A stretch of DNA of 64,000 bases from Cristatella mucedo (Eukaryota > Bryozoa > Phylactolaemata > Cristatellidae): contig WPIO01000145.1 in NCBI GenBank assembly GCA_009760855.2, positions 25,001 through 89,000 on the forward strand, written 5' to 3'. Positions 7,976 to 18,546 of the stretch are shown one piece after another. A program made the translations under genes and the position numbers. Positions within the stretch are counted from its first letter, which is position 1, and each line of letters opens with the position of its first letter. The notes under the pieces were generated by a model. It had not been told where the DNA came from and ran no database searches. It was given only the letters and a program-made list of their open reading frames with translations.

Positions 7976-8258
7976 TTTCTATATATGAAAAGATAATTTT
8001 ATTTAATTGACATTTAATCTCTTCGCCTTCTGAACTGTCTAGTGATTCAAGAGACTCTTTTTTACCAAATAGAAGTTCTTCTAGATCTACCTCTTCCTCT
8101 TCTGATTCAGCATCTGTTTCAATGTAAGATGATTCTTCAGAAGTATAAGACTCAGATTCAGATTCTGTTTCCATTTGATAATCAGGTTCGTCAATTGAAT
8201 CCTCTGAATAATCTGACTAACTATCAGAAATGGTAATATCAATTTTTTTTGGATCCAT
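7947..8258 (-). pseudogene. Acidic Ser/Glu-rich protein, copy 1 (one in-frame TAG)
   Basis: Begins at ATG 8258 (MDPKKIDITISDS) behind ACTATTATAGG, with TAG at 8217-8219, then open to 7947. Most of it is acidic and serine-rich (METESESESYTSEES, DAESEEEEVDLEELLFG). The colinear orthologue at 39129-39461 shares VDLEELLF. Its natural stop lay near 8010 and has mutated, so the frame now runs into the next gene. A disordered acidic tail of this type often mimics DNA or binds basic proteins; that is only an inference. Confidence 0.5.
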
Positions 8259-8282
8259 CCTATAATAGTAAAAATAATTGTG

Positions 8283-8435
8283 TTAATATATATTTAATTT
8301 CTCCATTGACTCGTATACCTCTACTTCTTCTTGTATATCAACTAGTTTTTTATCGTCTTTCTTTTTCTTTTTATCTGAAAATCTAACTCTCTTTACTGGT
8401 AATGGTTTAGTATTTTCAATCTTTCTTTTCGGCAT
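8283..8435 (-). CDS. Small basic protein, 50 aa, overlapping the PolB end
   Basis: Too short for most ORF lists but complete: ATG 8435 to TAA 8283. It is strongly basic at the start (MPKRKIENTKPLPVKRVRF, then DKKKKKDDKK) and ends acidic. Its ATG lies inside the last codons of PolB, whose stop is at 8416-8418, so the two genes overlap by 20 bases in different frames. Copy 2 has a frameshifted counterpart at 38953-39101 beginning MPKRR. Retention of both copies at the same overlap supports a real gene. Confidence 0.4.
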   Translation of the reverse strand: MPKRKIENTKPLPVKRVRFSDKKKKKDDKKLVDIQEEVEVYESMEKLNIY

Positions 8436-9547
8436 CTATACTAATATTACAAGTTTTACAGTGACCTGCAGACTCTTTTATCCTATAGTGACCGTAAGAG
8501 TAACTATGAATTCCACAGTCTAACCAATAACGTTTTGAGTCGAATGCTGATAGTGCTTTTTTAGATTGTATTATAGCAAAAATTTGATGGTTTCTAGATT
8601 GATATCTTGATTGACTGCAGTAAACATCAAAACCAGTTTTAAGACAACCAACATAATCAGAATAAGTCGAACACTTCTTTACTACATCTTTCTTTGTTCC
8701 TTTTGCTTTTTGGACTGCAGATTTAACTTCTATTCCTTATCTTTCTTTATAGCTATCTGCATTGAATGAAGTTTTGGTCTTAAGAAAACTCCCTCATCAA
8801 GTACAATTGATTTTTCAATCATATCACCTTTTTCATCTCTAATGAAATCTTTTGTTTTTGGATCTACTGAATATTTTCACATATTTCATCCTTGTATTTC
8901 CCTAGACTTCCCTTATTAGCAGGTATAATCTTTTCTGCTCCTTCTACTTTCCATATATCTTGATTCTTAGGATAGCCAGATAAACCTAGATAATCTAAAT
9001 AATTTTAAAAATCTCTATAAGCATTATCAGTATTTATTTTTGAATTAGTTATTCCTGCAAATGGTTGGTAATTATAAGCACCACTTTCTGAAGCTAAAAT
9101 AGGTGAAATAACAAGGGTCATTTTTAAGTCACTCTTGTTTTTCAGTAATTCTTTTATAACTAATTTAAGTTCTGCTCCAATCTTATCATATATTACATCA
9201 AAATCAATTACGTTCTTATCTAGTCCAATATATTTATAATCTAAGAATTTACCATCAGAAGATTTTCCTAAAAACCAACCTGTTTCCTGTATCTTCATAA
9301 GCCTCCTGGACTCTTTATCGAAAGACCATCTACTTTTAGGCTTAGTGGTTTTCTTAGCAATAGGATTATCTAGTTTTATAGTTGTTGGTGAACGTAGAAT
9401 TGCAATCAATGCATCTACACTGTCTTTTGAGAAAGGATATTTTGGAAGAAGACCTGTACGTTTTCTTGCCTCTTCTCTAATACGTTTTGCATGATCGCTA
9501 AATTGTTCACCCTCCCGTCACATAAAGTTATCAATGTTTTGAGACAT
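8416..9547 (-). pseudogene. Protein-primed family B DNA polymerase, core deleted (copy 1)
   Basis: Starts at ATG 9547 (MSQNIDNFM, then TGA 9518-9520). It runs open to a TAA at 9005-9007 and then, with one more frameshift near 8735, to TGA 8416. The first ~175 codons look like the N-terminal domain of Polinton PolB. From about 9012 the sequence aligns with PolB downstream of the YTDTDS catalytic motif (SLGKYKDE; VFLRPKLHSM; then KALSAFDSKRYWLDCGIHSY near the end). About 377 codons remain of a gene normally around a thousand or more, and the exonuclease and palm domains are absent. The matching region of copy 2 (38283 onwards) keeps YTDTDS. This copy cannot code a working polymerase. Confidence 0.75.
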
Positions 9548-9644
9548 GTATATAAAGATAGAAGAAATTCATTTAATTAAATACTTAATTAATTGCAATT
9601 ATATTTAACTCTTATATAGTCACATCAACCTAAACAACTCTTAG
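9548..9644. other. AT-rich terminal spacer of copy 1
   Basis: About 100 bases with no ORF between the PolB start and the hairpin. The sequence has TTAATTAA-type blocks and a TTATATAGTC. This is where the element's terminal inverted repeat would be expected, but the other terminus is not in the window, so it cannot be confirmed. Confidence 0.3.
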
Positions 9645-9816
9645 TAGATATAAAATGAAGGGTATGGAGAATAGGGTCTCGAGGATGAAGGCAGCCATTA
9701 AATAAATCGGACGAAGATAATAATCGAACGAAGTGAGATTATTATATGAGGACGATTTATTTAATTGATGACGTCATCGATCGGTCCCTAGGCTACATGC
9801 CATTCATTTTATATCT
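9645..9816. repeat. 172-bp imperfect palindrome (hairpin or foldback MITE)
   Basis: The left end TAGATATAAAATGAA pairs with the right end TTCATTTTATATCTA. Inner arms also pair: ATTAAATAAATCG at ~9705 with CGATTTATTTAAT at ~9754, and GATAATAATC with GATTATTAT around a short loop centred near 9731. The right inner arm contains GATGACGTCATC, itself palindromic. It sits directly at the PolB-side boundary of Polinton copy 1, so it may be a foldback element or part of the element terminus. Confidence 0.6.
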
Positions 9817-9819
9817 ACT

Positions 9820-10540
9820 TGGTCCGCCTCCTGGAGCTTGGCTAATTGCTCCTGGCTAAGCCCGACAATAGTCTCTTCTGCCGGTCAGGTGTCCAACGCT
9901 GTCTGGCGGTTCCCTCTGCATTCCCGTCTTTCCCGGCGGGTAAGTCCCCTCCGTTCGCACCCGCCCTGAAAGATGTCCTCCTCGAATTGGGCCCGAAATA
10001 GCAGCTCGGGGTTCAAGACCTCCTCTACTGAGGCTGGCTCGGCTCCTAACTGGAGTGGCTGGGCCACCTCCTGCTCCTCAAGCTTGGCCTTGCTCGCTAA
10101 TGCCAGCTCTAGCTGTGTCCGAAGACATTGCTCCAACTTCTCTTGTCTCCGGTCCTGCTCCTCTCCTTGCCATCGCTTCTCGTCCTCCCGTCGCTGCTCC
10201 CACTACTGTCGTTCCTCGCGCTCTCATCCTCCCATCGCTGCTCCCACTACTGTCGTTGCTGTCGCTTCTCATCCTCCCGTCGCTGCTCCCACTACTGTCG
10301 TTGCTGTCGCTTCTCATCCTCCCGTCGCTGCTCCCACTACTGTCGTTGCTGTCGCTTCTCATCCTCCCGTCGCTGCTCCCACTACTGTCGTTCCTCGCGC
10401 TCTCATTGCTCCTTCTTTAAGCTTAACAGAAGAAGTATCTCCCAATGGCTTCTCGGGTTCTCTTTCATGATAATCTCCGTGCTTGCTATTCCCTGGTATT
10501 TCAGACCGTAGCGCGTTGGCATGCACAGCTTTTGCAAGCT
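9820..10540 (-). pseudogene. Gag-like coiled-coil fragment of an LTR retroelement
   Basis: On the minus strand this GC-rich stretch reads as a charged coiled coil (REDEKRQQRQ, WEQRRE) repeated by a 45-bp tandem array with a stop in each unit. It is followed by LRTQLELALASKAKLEEQE and ASVEEVLNPELLFRAQFEED. That style is usual for the N-terminus of gypsy-type Gag in invertebrates. It lies just downstream of an LTR-like block and a TTTGGTGGCAGCGGTGG sequence. The frame is broken, and the element stops at 9817 where the hairpin begins. Confidence 0.4.
10192..10400. repeat. 45-bp tandem repeat, about five copies
   Basis: CGCTGCTCCCACTACTGTCG recurs at 10192, 10236, 10281, 10326 and 10371. The outer two copies share a variant tail (CCTCGCGCTCTCAT) against GCTGTCGCTTCTCAT in the inner ones. 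It encodes the repetitive coiled-coil part of the Gag-like fragment on the minus strand. Confidence 0.85.
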
Positions 10541-10599
10541 TATACACACTTAGATCCCGGTGGAGAGACCGTCATACATTCCACCGCTGCCACCAAATA

Positions 10600-11030
10600 T
10601 GACAGCCCTCCACACGACCTGTCGTCGAGCTTGGTAGCGCGACCGAGCAACAAGTATGCTGGCTCCAATACCAAAACCTTTATTTCACGTAACGCCAGCC
10701 AAGCAAAGTCTACACACACTGGACGGCTGCCGGCGTCGAGGGATCTCTCCCTCCCCTCCGTTGTAATCCTCCGGCAACCCTTATATTCCATGCATGCCTT
10801 GTTTTTCGCACTGTCGGGCCATGGTTCGTTCCGTAACCACCCGACGGCTGGCAGTAAATTGTGGTAGATTGATGTCCCCACAGATGCAGCCAATGCATGG
10901 ATTTGGGCAGGACTGCCGAGTCACCGTCTGCCCATCCAGCCATAGTAAGCTTACCGATGCATAGGCAGTCTGAGAGAGCCATCGAAAGGTCTCCACCCAG
11001 TGCTCGCAGGCTGCAAGCGTCGTGTGCTTT
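10600..11030 (-). mobile_element. LTR-like block of a gypsy-type retroelement
   Basis: Reading the minus strand there is a possible LTR start (TGTGGGGACATC at ~10880), a polyadenylation signal in GTGAAATAAAGG (~10685), and an end near GGCTGTCATA. This is followed at once by TTTGGTGGCAGCGGTGG, which resembles a tRNA primer-binding/leader sequence. Only one LTR is visible, so the borders are approximate. Downstream lies the Gag-like fragment; the rest of the element is gone. Confidence 0.4.
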
Positions 11031-13590
11031 CACGCTTACCCGTAATGCCGGCGGTGTGAAGAATCTACCAGAGATATAACAAATTATTTATTGACACTAC
11101 TTATAACAATAAAGAATACATATTTCCGTAAGAAAAAAGAAACGTACAAAGTTTCAACAGGGGAGATAAGTTACACGCAACGCCTGCGGTTTGATTGATC
11201 TACCAGCGGACTAATGGATCATTTATTGAGACAATTAATAATACTAAACGATATACCTTTCCGAAAGAAGAGACGCTTAATTGGTTTTAGAAGGAGTGGT
11301 AAATAATTTGGAACGCCTTCGGTCGGAAGGTACTACCAGTAACATGAATAATTATTTAATGAGACCATTTATAATACTAAAAGAGATATACTTCTGGAAT
11401 AAAAATTGCGTAAATGGTTTTAACTGGAAGATTACTTACTCGTAATTCCAGCGGCTTGAAGGACCTATCAGCGTTATTACGAATTATTTATTGAGACTAC
11501 TTGTAACACTAAATAATATAAATTTCTAGAAGAAAAAATTAATAAATGAGTTTAGCAGCGAGAAAACTTACTCGTAAAGCCGGCAGTTTGAAAAATCTAC
11601 CAGCTCGATAACGAATTATTTATTGACACTATAACAATAAAGAATATATGTTGCCGTAAGAAAAAAGAGTCCTAAACAGTTTTAGCAGGGAAGATCAGTT
11701 AACCGAAACGCCTGCGGTTTGATGGACCAACCAACGAGATAATAAAAATTTTTCTAAGAATATTTATAACACTAAAGGATATATATTTCCGGAAGAAAAG
11801 ACACTTAAGTGGTTTTAGCAGGGGAGATAACTTGTTCGGAACGACTGCGGTTGGAAGGTACTGCCCGCAAGGAAACTAAATGATTTTTGAAAAGAGTGAA
11901 GCGTAAATAGTTTCAGCAGGGGGATGTCTTACTATGGTTCCTGCAGTTTACGCGATCTACTAGTGAGATAATGAATTTTTTATTAAGACTATTTATACCA
12001 CTAAAGGACATATATTTCCGGAAGAAAAGGCGCGAAAATCGTTTTAGCAAAGGAGATAACTTAGTCAGAACGCCTGCGGTTTAAAGGTAAGTAAACTAGT
12101 CATTTAATGAGACTATTTATAGCACTAAAGGATATATATTTCCGTAACTAACGACGCGTAAATTTTTTTAGCAGGAGAGATAACTTACGCGTAATGCCGG
12201 TAGTTTGAAGAATCTACCGGCGGGATAACGAATTATTTATTGAGACTAATTACAACACTAAAGGATATATTTCTTAGGAAAAAAATGCGTACATGGTTTT
12301 AGCAGGGAAGATAAGTCACTCGTAATGGGTTTGAAGGATCTACCGGCAAGAAAATGAACTATTTTCTGACACTATTTATGCCACGTCAGGATATATATTT
12401 CCAGAAGAAAGGACACGTGAATGGTTTTAGCAGAGGAGATAACTTAAGTACAACGCCTGCGGTCGGAAGGTAGTACCAGTAAGATAAATATTCATTAAAT
12501 GAGACTACTTATTATACTAGATGATATATACTTCTGGAATGAAAAACGCGTAAAGGGTTTTAGCAGGGAGATAACTTACTTATGATGCCGGCGGATTGAA
12601 GAATCTAACAGCGTTATGACGAATCATTTCTTAAGACTAAAGGACACTAAAGGACAAACATTTCCGGACGAAAAATCGCGTAAATGGTTTTACACGGTGA
12701 TAACTTACCGGTAAAGACGGCGGTTTAAAGTATCTACAAGCGAGATAATTAATTATTTTTTGAGGATATTTATAACACTGAAAGATATATATTTACGGAA
12801 GAAAAGACACTTGGGTGGTTTTAGCAGGGGAGATAACTTGCTCGGAAGGCCGGCAGTTGAAACGTACTACTTGTATGATATCTATTTTTTTGAAAAAGTT
12901 ATGCATGAATAGTTTCGGCAGGGGGGATGACTTACTCTCGTTTCTGTAGTTTACAGGATCCACTAAAGGATATATATTTCCGCAAAAAAACGCGTAAATA
13001 TATTAAGCAGGGAGATAACTTACTCGTAATGCCGGATGCTTAATGGTTGTAAAAGCATTATGACGAGTTGTTAATTGAGACTATTTATAACACTGTAGGG
13101 TATATATTTCCGAAAGAAAAAATTAATAAATAGATTTAGCAGGCAATCAACTTACTCTTAATGCCGGTGGTTTGAAGAATCTACCAGTATTATGATGAAT
13201 TTTTAATTGAAACTAATTATAACACTAAAGGATATAATTTCCGGAAGACATAATGTATACATGGATTTAGCAGGACGATAACTTACTCGTAATGCCGGCG
13301 GTTTGAAGGATGTACCTGCGGGATATCGAATTATTGATCGAGACAAATTATAACACTAAACGATATTTATTTCCGGAAGAAACAATGTATAAATGAGTTT
13401 AGAAGGAAGATAACTCATGCGTAAAAAATAGCGGTTGAAGGATCTACCGGCTTGATAACGAATTATTTATTGAGACTTATTATAACACTAACGGATACAT
13501 ATTTCCGGAAGAAAAGATGCGGAATAGTTTCAGCAGGGAAGATGAGCTACTCGTAATGCCGAAGGTTTGAAGGATCGTCTAACGGATAGT
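11030..13590. repeat. Satellite A, ~130-bp tandem array, block 1 (~20 units)
   Basis: Each degenerate unit carries the same order of short landmarks: TAATGCCGGCGGTTTGAAG, ATCTACC, GAATTATTTATTGAGAC, ATAACACTAAAGGATATATA, TTTCCGGAAGAAAA, AAATGGTTTTAGCAG and GGAGATAACTTACT. Neighbouring landmarks are 129-134 bases apart, with a few truncated units (for example near 11880 and 12890). No coding potential. The same family forms blocks at 16095-16830 and 21815-24545. Confidence 0.85.
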
Positions 13591-13846
13591 CACGTTGGTC
13601 TGTGTCACTTTGATTTCGTGCATATTCATTCCACAGGATGCATGCCGGCCACACCGATATTGAGCTTTAGGCTTTTCAATCGCTAAAACATTATGCACAC
13701 CGGTATGATAAATGTGTCAATTAATTTCTGCTAACTTGGTGGGTGTGAGCGGGTGAGATTGGGCGGGAGGGTGCACGTGTGTATTTGTGCAAGTGTTTCT
13801 GTGTGACTGTGTGTCTGTCTGGCTGTATGTGTGTCGGTGTGTGTTT

Positions 13847-13850
<4 letters not shown>

Positions 13851-13910
<60 letters not shown>
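13851..13910. repeat. (GT)30 microsatellite
   Basis: Sixty bases of uninterrupted GT, flanked on both sides (about 13790-14030) by degenerate GT, CTGT and TCTGT repeats. Cys/Val or His/Thr open frames across it are trivial products of the repeat. Confidence 0.95.
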
Positions 13911-13911
<1 letters not shown>

Positions 13912-16094
13912 TGTGTGCGTGTGTATGTCTCTGTGTGTGTCTGTGTGTGCGTCTTTGTGCATGTCTGTGAGTGTGTCTCTGTGTGTGTGTCTGTGTTGGT
14001 ATCTGTGTGACTGTATGTCTGTTTGTGCACACAGAGTATGCACACCCACACAGAGACCGTAAGTCGAAACACTCTACATATAACTGGAATTGTGCTTAAC
14101 TACTGACAAATTAAAATAATTAGCAGATTCACTAAAACATATCGTCATACGGTTGAACGATTGCAATGGAATACACATCCTCAAAGTGGAAATGCTTGCC
14201 ATAGCTTAGAAGCTGATGGCAAGACAAAGCACCGATTGCCAACACCCACCTCCCTCCAAATGCAGACCCGTTGAAAGTGCAGACATTTTTGGTCGTTTGG
14301 GCGGCAAGCTGGCGTTTGTAGCCTGCTGCCAGCCGGATGCCCAAGCAGTGACAGCAGCATCGACACACGTTCTTCGAGCCTTTCCACGGTGGTGGTGTGC
14401 AAGCAACGACATGGTCTGGCACACTGAGAGCCCACTAAGTGCCCAATGAGCAAACTCCAAGCGACCGAAAGTCAAAGCTATAACGAGCTTGGTCTGTGAG
14501 GTCAACATTGCAAGGACGAACGAGCTACATTTGTAGGGAGCTGTTTCAGCGAAATCAGCCGTTCAAGCTGAGATTAAAAGGCAGCGGCTGCACGAGCAGC
14601 CGCTGCCCCATTGATTTACAGCTTCCGGCAAACAGAGGCTCGGCGAAGTGTGGGCCGACATTAAGGAAGTAACTAATACATTACTCAACACTATATTGAG
14701 CAGAAATATGGGGAGTGGTGCTAAGTAGCGAAAGCATTGGAACAATAAAACTCCTATGGCTTAGCTTCCGGGGCCGGCTGGTAGCATCCATCATAGCAGG
14801 TCAAAGAAGCCACGAGAACGAGAAGCAAATTTCATGGACTAGCAGCAAGCAATAACGTCACCGAAAGGAATTGAGCTTGGAGGGCAAGCCGCAGCTTCGA
14901 ACGAAATAGCTAGAATGGTCTGGTTTGACTCGACAAATACCACTTCAGTCGCTGAGCCTGCAGTTGGGGGGCAGGAAGACAAAGTGGGGTGGAGAATCAC
15001 CTGTTCAGGCTAGCTATAAAAGTAAGATACGTGGTGCCGCAGCAAAACATGTGTGCACTCGTGCACCACAAATATAATGGTGTAGGGGCCTCGGACACGG
15101 TAGCAAGTTTAAAGCTACGAAGAGTGGTCCTGTTAACAGCACAGACTGTTTACATTAAGGCTATACACCAGATGTACATTTTCTTTTGCAAGTCGGTCGA
15201 AGGAGAAAAGATTTGAGTTACCGATCGAAACGTGGGCCATGCTCAATTGCCTCTAAAACAAAAAGGTAGGGAATACTGCGAAATAATACAATGTATACCT
15301 GTGTGGTAACTAAAAGGACATTTAGCAAGTCATGGCCAGGATAGCAGGAGCCTTCACGCCGCTAGCTATGCCGCGGCTTAACTTTAGCGAAAACAATTCG
15401 CTTAGTAAAGGAGGCCTAATCAAAGCAAGCGACTGTTACTTCGTACTGTCTGGAACCGAAACTCAGGAAGTGGTGGTAACGGGCAGGTAGAGAAGGCATA
15501 GCAAAAAATAACGCCGAAATATCAGCGGCCGGGGCTTGGTGGTACCCACTGGCCTAGCCGGGAAATCACGCATTGTACGACTCTTACCGACATGATTGAC
15601 GATAGCTGGAACTACTTGAAAGAATCACCATGTTAACGAGAAGCACGTTGGGCTATCTGCTCGCTGTAACGGGTAATTTGGAAGACTGTTGTGCTTGTTG
15701 CGAAAACCATAATTTCACTTAAGGGTAGCTTTAAATTAATAATTAGCATACAATATTTATAATTAATGTTTACTTACCGCAAAATTAATAAAGCCGCAGA
15801 GTATATTTCAATTTCAGTGGGTGTACTATGTCTCGTGGCACGCGACCATCGATCGTTCGGATATTCGACGCTAGGTTTGCCGAAAACACTATTAAGGTTT
15901 AGGTTTAACGTTAACTTGATGATGATACCATGAGATATTCATTATTATTCCTTTTTAATGGTGTTTTGAATATAATTTTTAATGCAGGTTGACTACGCAA
16001 GCCGCGGGCACCCACCGCTTAACGGAACATTACCGCCCTTGACCCTTGAGTCGGACGGTTAATGCGCCCTTAGCGGCTAAGATAAGGAGGTTTA
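13911..16094. other. Unassigned sequence within the satellite A region
   Basis: Apart from the degenerate GT flank up to 14040, no gene, transposon domain or tandem repeat was recognised. Composition is unlike the satellite on either side, so this is probably an insertion, or several, into the array. It ends at TTTAGGTTAG just before satellite A resumes. Confidence 0.4.
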
Positions 16095-16830
16095 GGTTAG
16101 CTTTCTAATTCAATTTTAAAGGATCTCTTAGCGGAATAACGAATTATTTATTTTTACTACTAATGACACTAAAGAACATATGTTTCCGGAGGAAAATACG
16201 CGTAAATAGTTTTAGCTGGTGCGATAAGTTACCCGTAAGGCCGAAAGTTCAAAAGATCTACCCGCGAGATAACCAATTATTTTCTGAGACTAATTATAAT
16301 ACTCAAGGATGTATATATTTCCGGAAGAAAAAAGTGTAAATGATTTTAGCAGGGGAGATAAGATATCAGTTATGCCGACCACTTGAAAGATCTAGCAGCG
16401 GGATAATGAATCATTTATTGAGTCTATTTGTAACACTAAAGTATATAGATATTTCCGGAAGAAAAAACGCGTAAATTGTTTTAGCAGACGAGATAAGTCA
16501 CCCGTATTGCCTGCGGCTTGAAATATCTACGGGCGAGATAATGAATTATTTTCTTAGACCAAAAATAACACTGAAGGATATATATTTCCGGAATAAAAGG
16601 CGCGTGAATGGTTTTAGCAGTAGAGATAACTTACTTCCAACATTTGCGGCTGAAAGGACTACCGGTAAGATAATAATTCATTTAATGTGATTATTTATAG
16701 CAATAAAGGATATAAATTTCCGGAAGAAAAAAGCGTAAAATGCTTTAGCAGGGGGGATAACTTACTCGGAACGCCGGCGGCTGAAGGTATAACCGGTGAT
16801 TTTAGCAGGTATGTCCGGCAGTAAGAGTTA
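16095..16830. repeat. Satellite A, block 2 (~5-6 units)
   Basis: Same landmarks and ~130-bp spacing as block 1: TTTCCGGAAGAAAA, TTTTAGCAG, GAGATAACTTACT and GAATTATTT, in the same orientation as the other two blocks. Confidence 0.8.
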
Positions 16831-17624
16831 TCAACTAAAATGGCCGCCAATAGGGGGAGTTGTCCCTCTAAAAGCACGTTTAAAAAGTATTGTATGAAGA
16901 CCAGTAAACTGATTGGCATGAAAATTAGCACGAAGAACACTGGTACCATTAGCTATCGTTTGCTATAATAAAGCTGATGTTTTGACTATCTCATGACCTT
17001 TAAAAGTCCAAGGTCACGTATAGCACTGCTGGTAAAAGGCAGCTCCTCAGTTTTCCGATCAAAAATGTTTTTGTAAAAATATAATAAACCACTCAAGAAA
17101 TGCAAGACATTCCACTGGACACTACCCACTACAAAAAACTAAAATTAAACATCTCAAACTATTGACTGCCATCACAAACACAGCCCACGGACACTTTGTG
17201 ACGGGCATATTATATGCATACTCACCCATTATGCCTAGATGCACAGAAGGGGGAGTGTGGAGACAGGTGAGCTCCACCTTTAATCCAAGTTTCACACAGA
17301 TCGGCCCAGTATCGACCAAGTTGTACACTGTACCAGGTACCAAGTACTACTGTTGTGAGAGCACTCAGAGAAGCCAATTTAAGGTGTCAAAGCATGCAGG
17401 TGACATGGAATAACAAGAGCGTTACTTTATTTGTCGCCATACAACATCAAAACACATACTTAGGAGCATGTAATTCAAATTTCACGTTGATTGGGTCACA
17501 AGTAGCCTACCTGTGACATTTTTACGCTATGTGAGTGAAACAAGTGATGACAAACGCTTAGCACGACAAACACAGCCAGTTTTGACCAAAACCAGTCTAT
17601 CTACTGAGGTTAAACATGCATGCG
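16831..17624. other. Unassigned sequence upstream of the R2-like LINE
   Basis: No recognisable gene or repeat. There is a short open stretch at about 17120-17410 on either strand with no family resemblance. It is probably part of the material inserted in satellite A. Confidence 0.3.
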
Positions 17625-17633
17625 AGAAGGCTG

Positions 17634-18022
17634 CCTAGAGCAGACCTTCCTTGTCGTGTCGGCCCTGAGGGATGCGGCCAGAAGGAAACGCACTCTTTGC
17701 AGAGCCTGTCTGGACCTTCAGAATGCATTCCCCAGTTTGCCACACGAAACGCTCTACTCTACCCTTGCCCACGTGGGCGTGGAGTAGCGCTTTGTGGGCT
17801 TCGTCCGCAACATATATTTGGGGGCCACGATTGTGCTGAGAGTTAATTCGACCACCCTGAATCTGTTCCCTGCTGCTACGGGTGTCCGTCAGGGTGACCC
17901 GCTCTCACCCATCCTCTTTGATGCGGTGATGGAGCCTCTTGTCAGAAGGCTAGCGGCTGGGGCGGAGAGGCATAGTTATGCCCTGGGCTCGGCCAATATC
18001 TCCGTTTGCGCTCTGGCCGATG
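17634..18022 (+). pseudogene. Reverse transcriptase, front part (R2-like)
   Basis: One frame with a single TAG (about 17788). It contains the RT motif with the first catalytic aspartate (CRACLDLQNAFPSLPHETL), the invariant GVRQGDPLSPILFDAVMEPL, and ends at VCALAD, the first half of the catalytic A-D-D box. The second half is found after the nested insertion at 18547. Confidence 0.75.
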
Positions 18023-18546
18023 TATCTCCGTCAGTAACTCCGCAAAGTCATAAAGACTAAGTGGGTGTTACGCAGGAGAGTTTTGTATAGCTCACTCACA
18101 GCCTAAGCGGCTTTCGGTACGCATTTGGTAGCCAACTGACTTCGTCTCACGCAACAAAGAGAAAGTGGGAAGCATAGCAGAGTTAGGAGAGCAGTTGAGG
18201 TAGTGAGTAGCATAGAAGAAGCAGTTCAGTACCGCTGAAAAAGATGTGCCATAGTCGGCAGTTGGAGAGTAGTTGTCGTTGCGTAAGAATTGTGGAAGCG
18301 AGTTCCACAGTCTAGGACCTGCAGAGCTAAAGCTTCTGTCGCCAACTGTATTTAAGCGGAGGAATGGGACAGCTAATTTATTGTCCACACAGGACCTGAG
18401 GGCGCGAACAGGCTGAAACTGATGCAGCAGTTCAGCTAGGTACGAAGGAGCCAAGCCGTGGTGGGCCTTGTGGGTCAGCGTAAGAACTTTGCTCTGTATC
18501 CTTTGCTCAACCGGCAACCATCCTAGCTCTTTCAGCAAAGGTGACA
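18023..18546 (-). mobile_element. Nested 5'-truncated LINE 3' end
   Basis: On the minus strand this ~525-bp block encodes a LINE C-terminus: LGWLPVEQRIQSKVLTLTHK, HGLAPSYLAELL and FSSAGPRLWNSLPQFL, in the order seen in CR1/Jockey-group LINEs. It is followed by a 3' tail ending near TGACTTTGCGGAG. It was inserted into the host LINE between the two Asp codons of the RT active site. Flanking TG/TGATC allows only a very short target duplication. Confidence 0.7.

Noticed and set aside
1..9547. Alternative genetic code with TGA as tryptophan
   Set aside because: TGG is used at several conserved Trp positions, TAA and TAG also interrupt frames, and some TGAs correspond to Leu or Gly in the other copy.
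10000..10470. Plus-strand Ser/Arg/Pro-rich ORFs
   Set aside because: The minus strand fits a Gag-like coiled coil next to an LTR. The plus frames are shadows of the 45-bp repeat.
11030..13590. CRISPR-like array (regular repeats)
   Set aside because: Whole units are degenerate copies with no unique spacers, and the context is eukaryotic; it is a satellite.
13717..14072. Cys/Val and His/Thr ORFs across the GT repeat
   Set aside because: Dinucleotide repeat translation only.
14132..14508. Overlapping ~90-100 codon ORFs on both strands
   Set aside because: All frames are similarly open in a GC-balanced stretch and none shows a domain.
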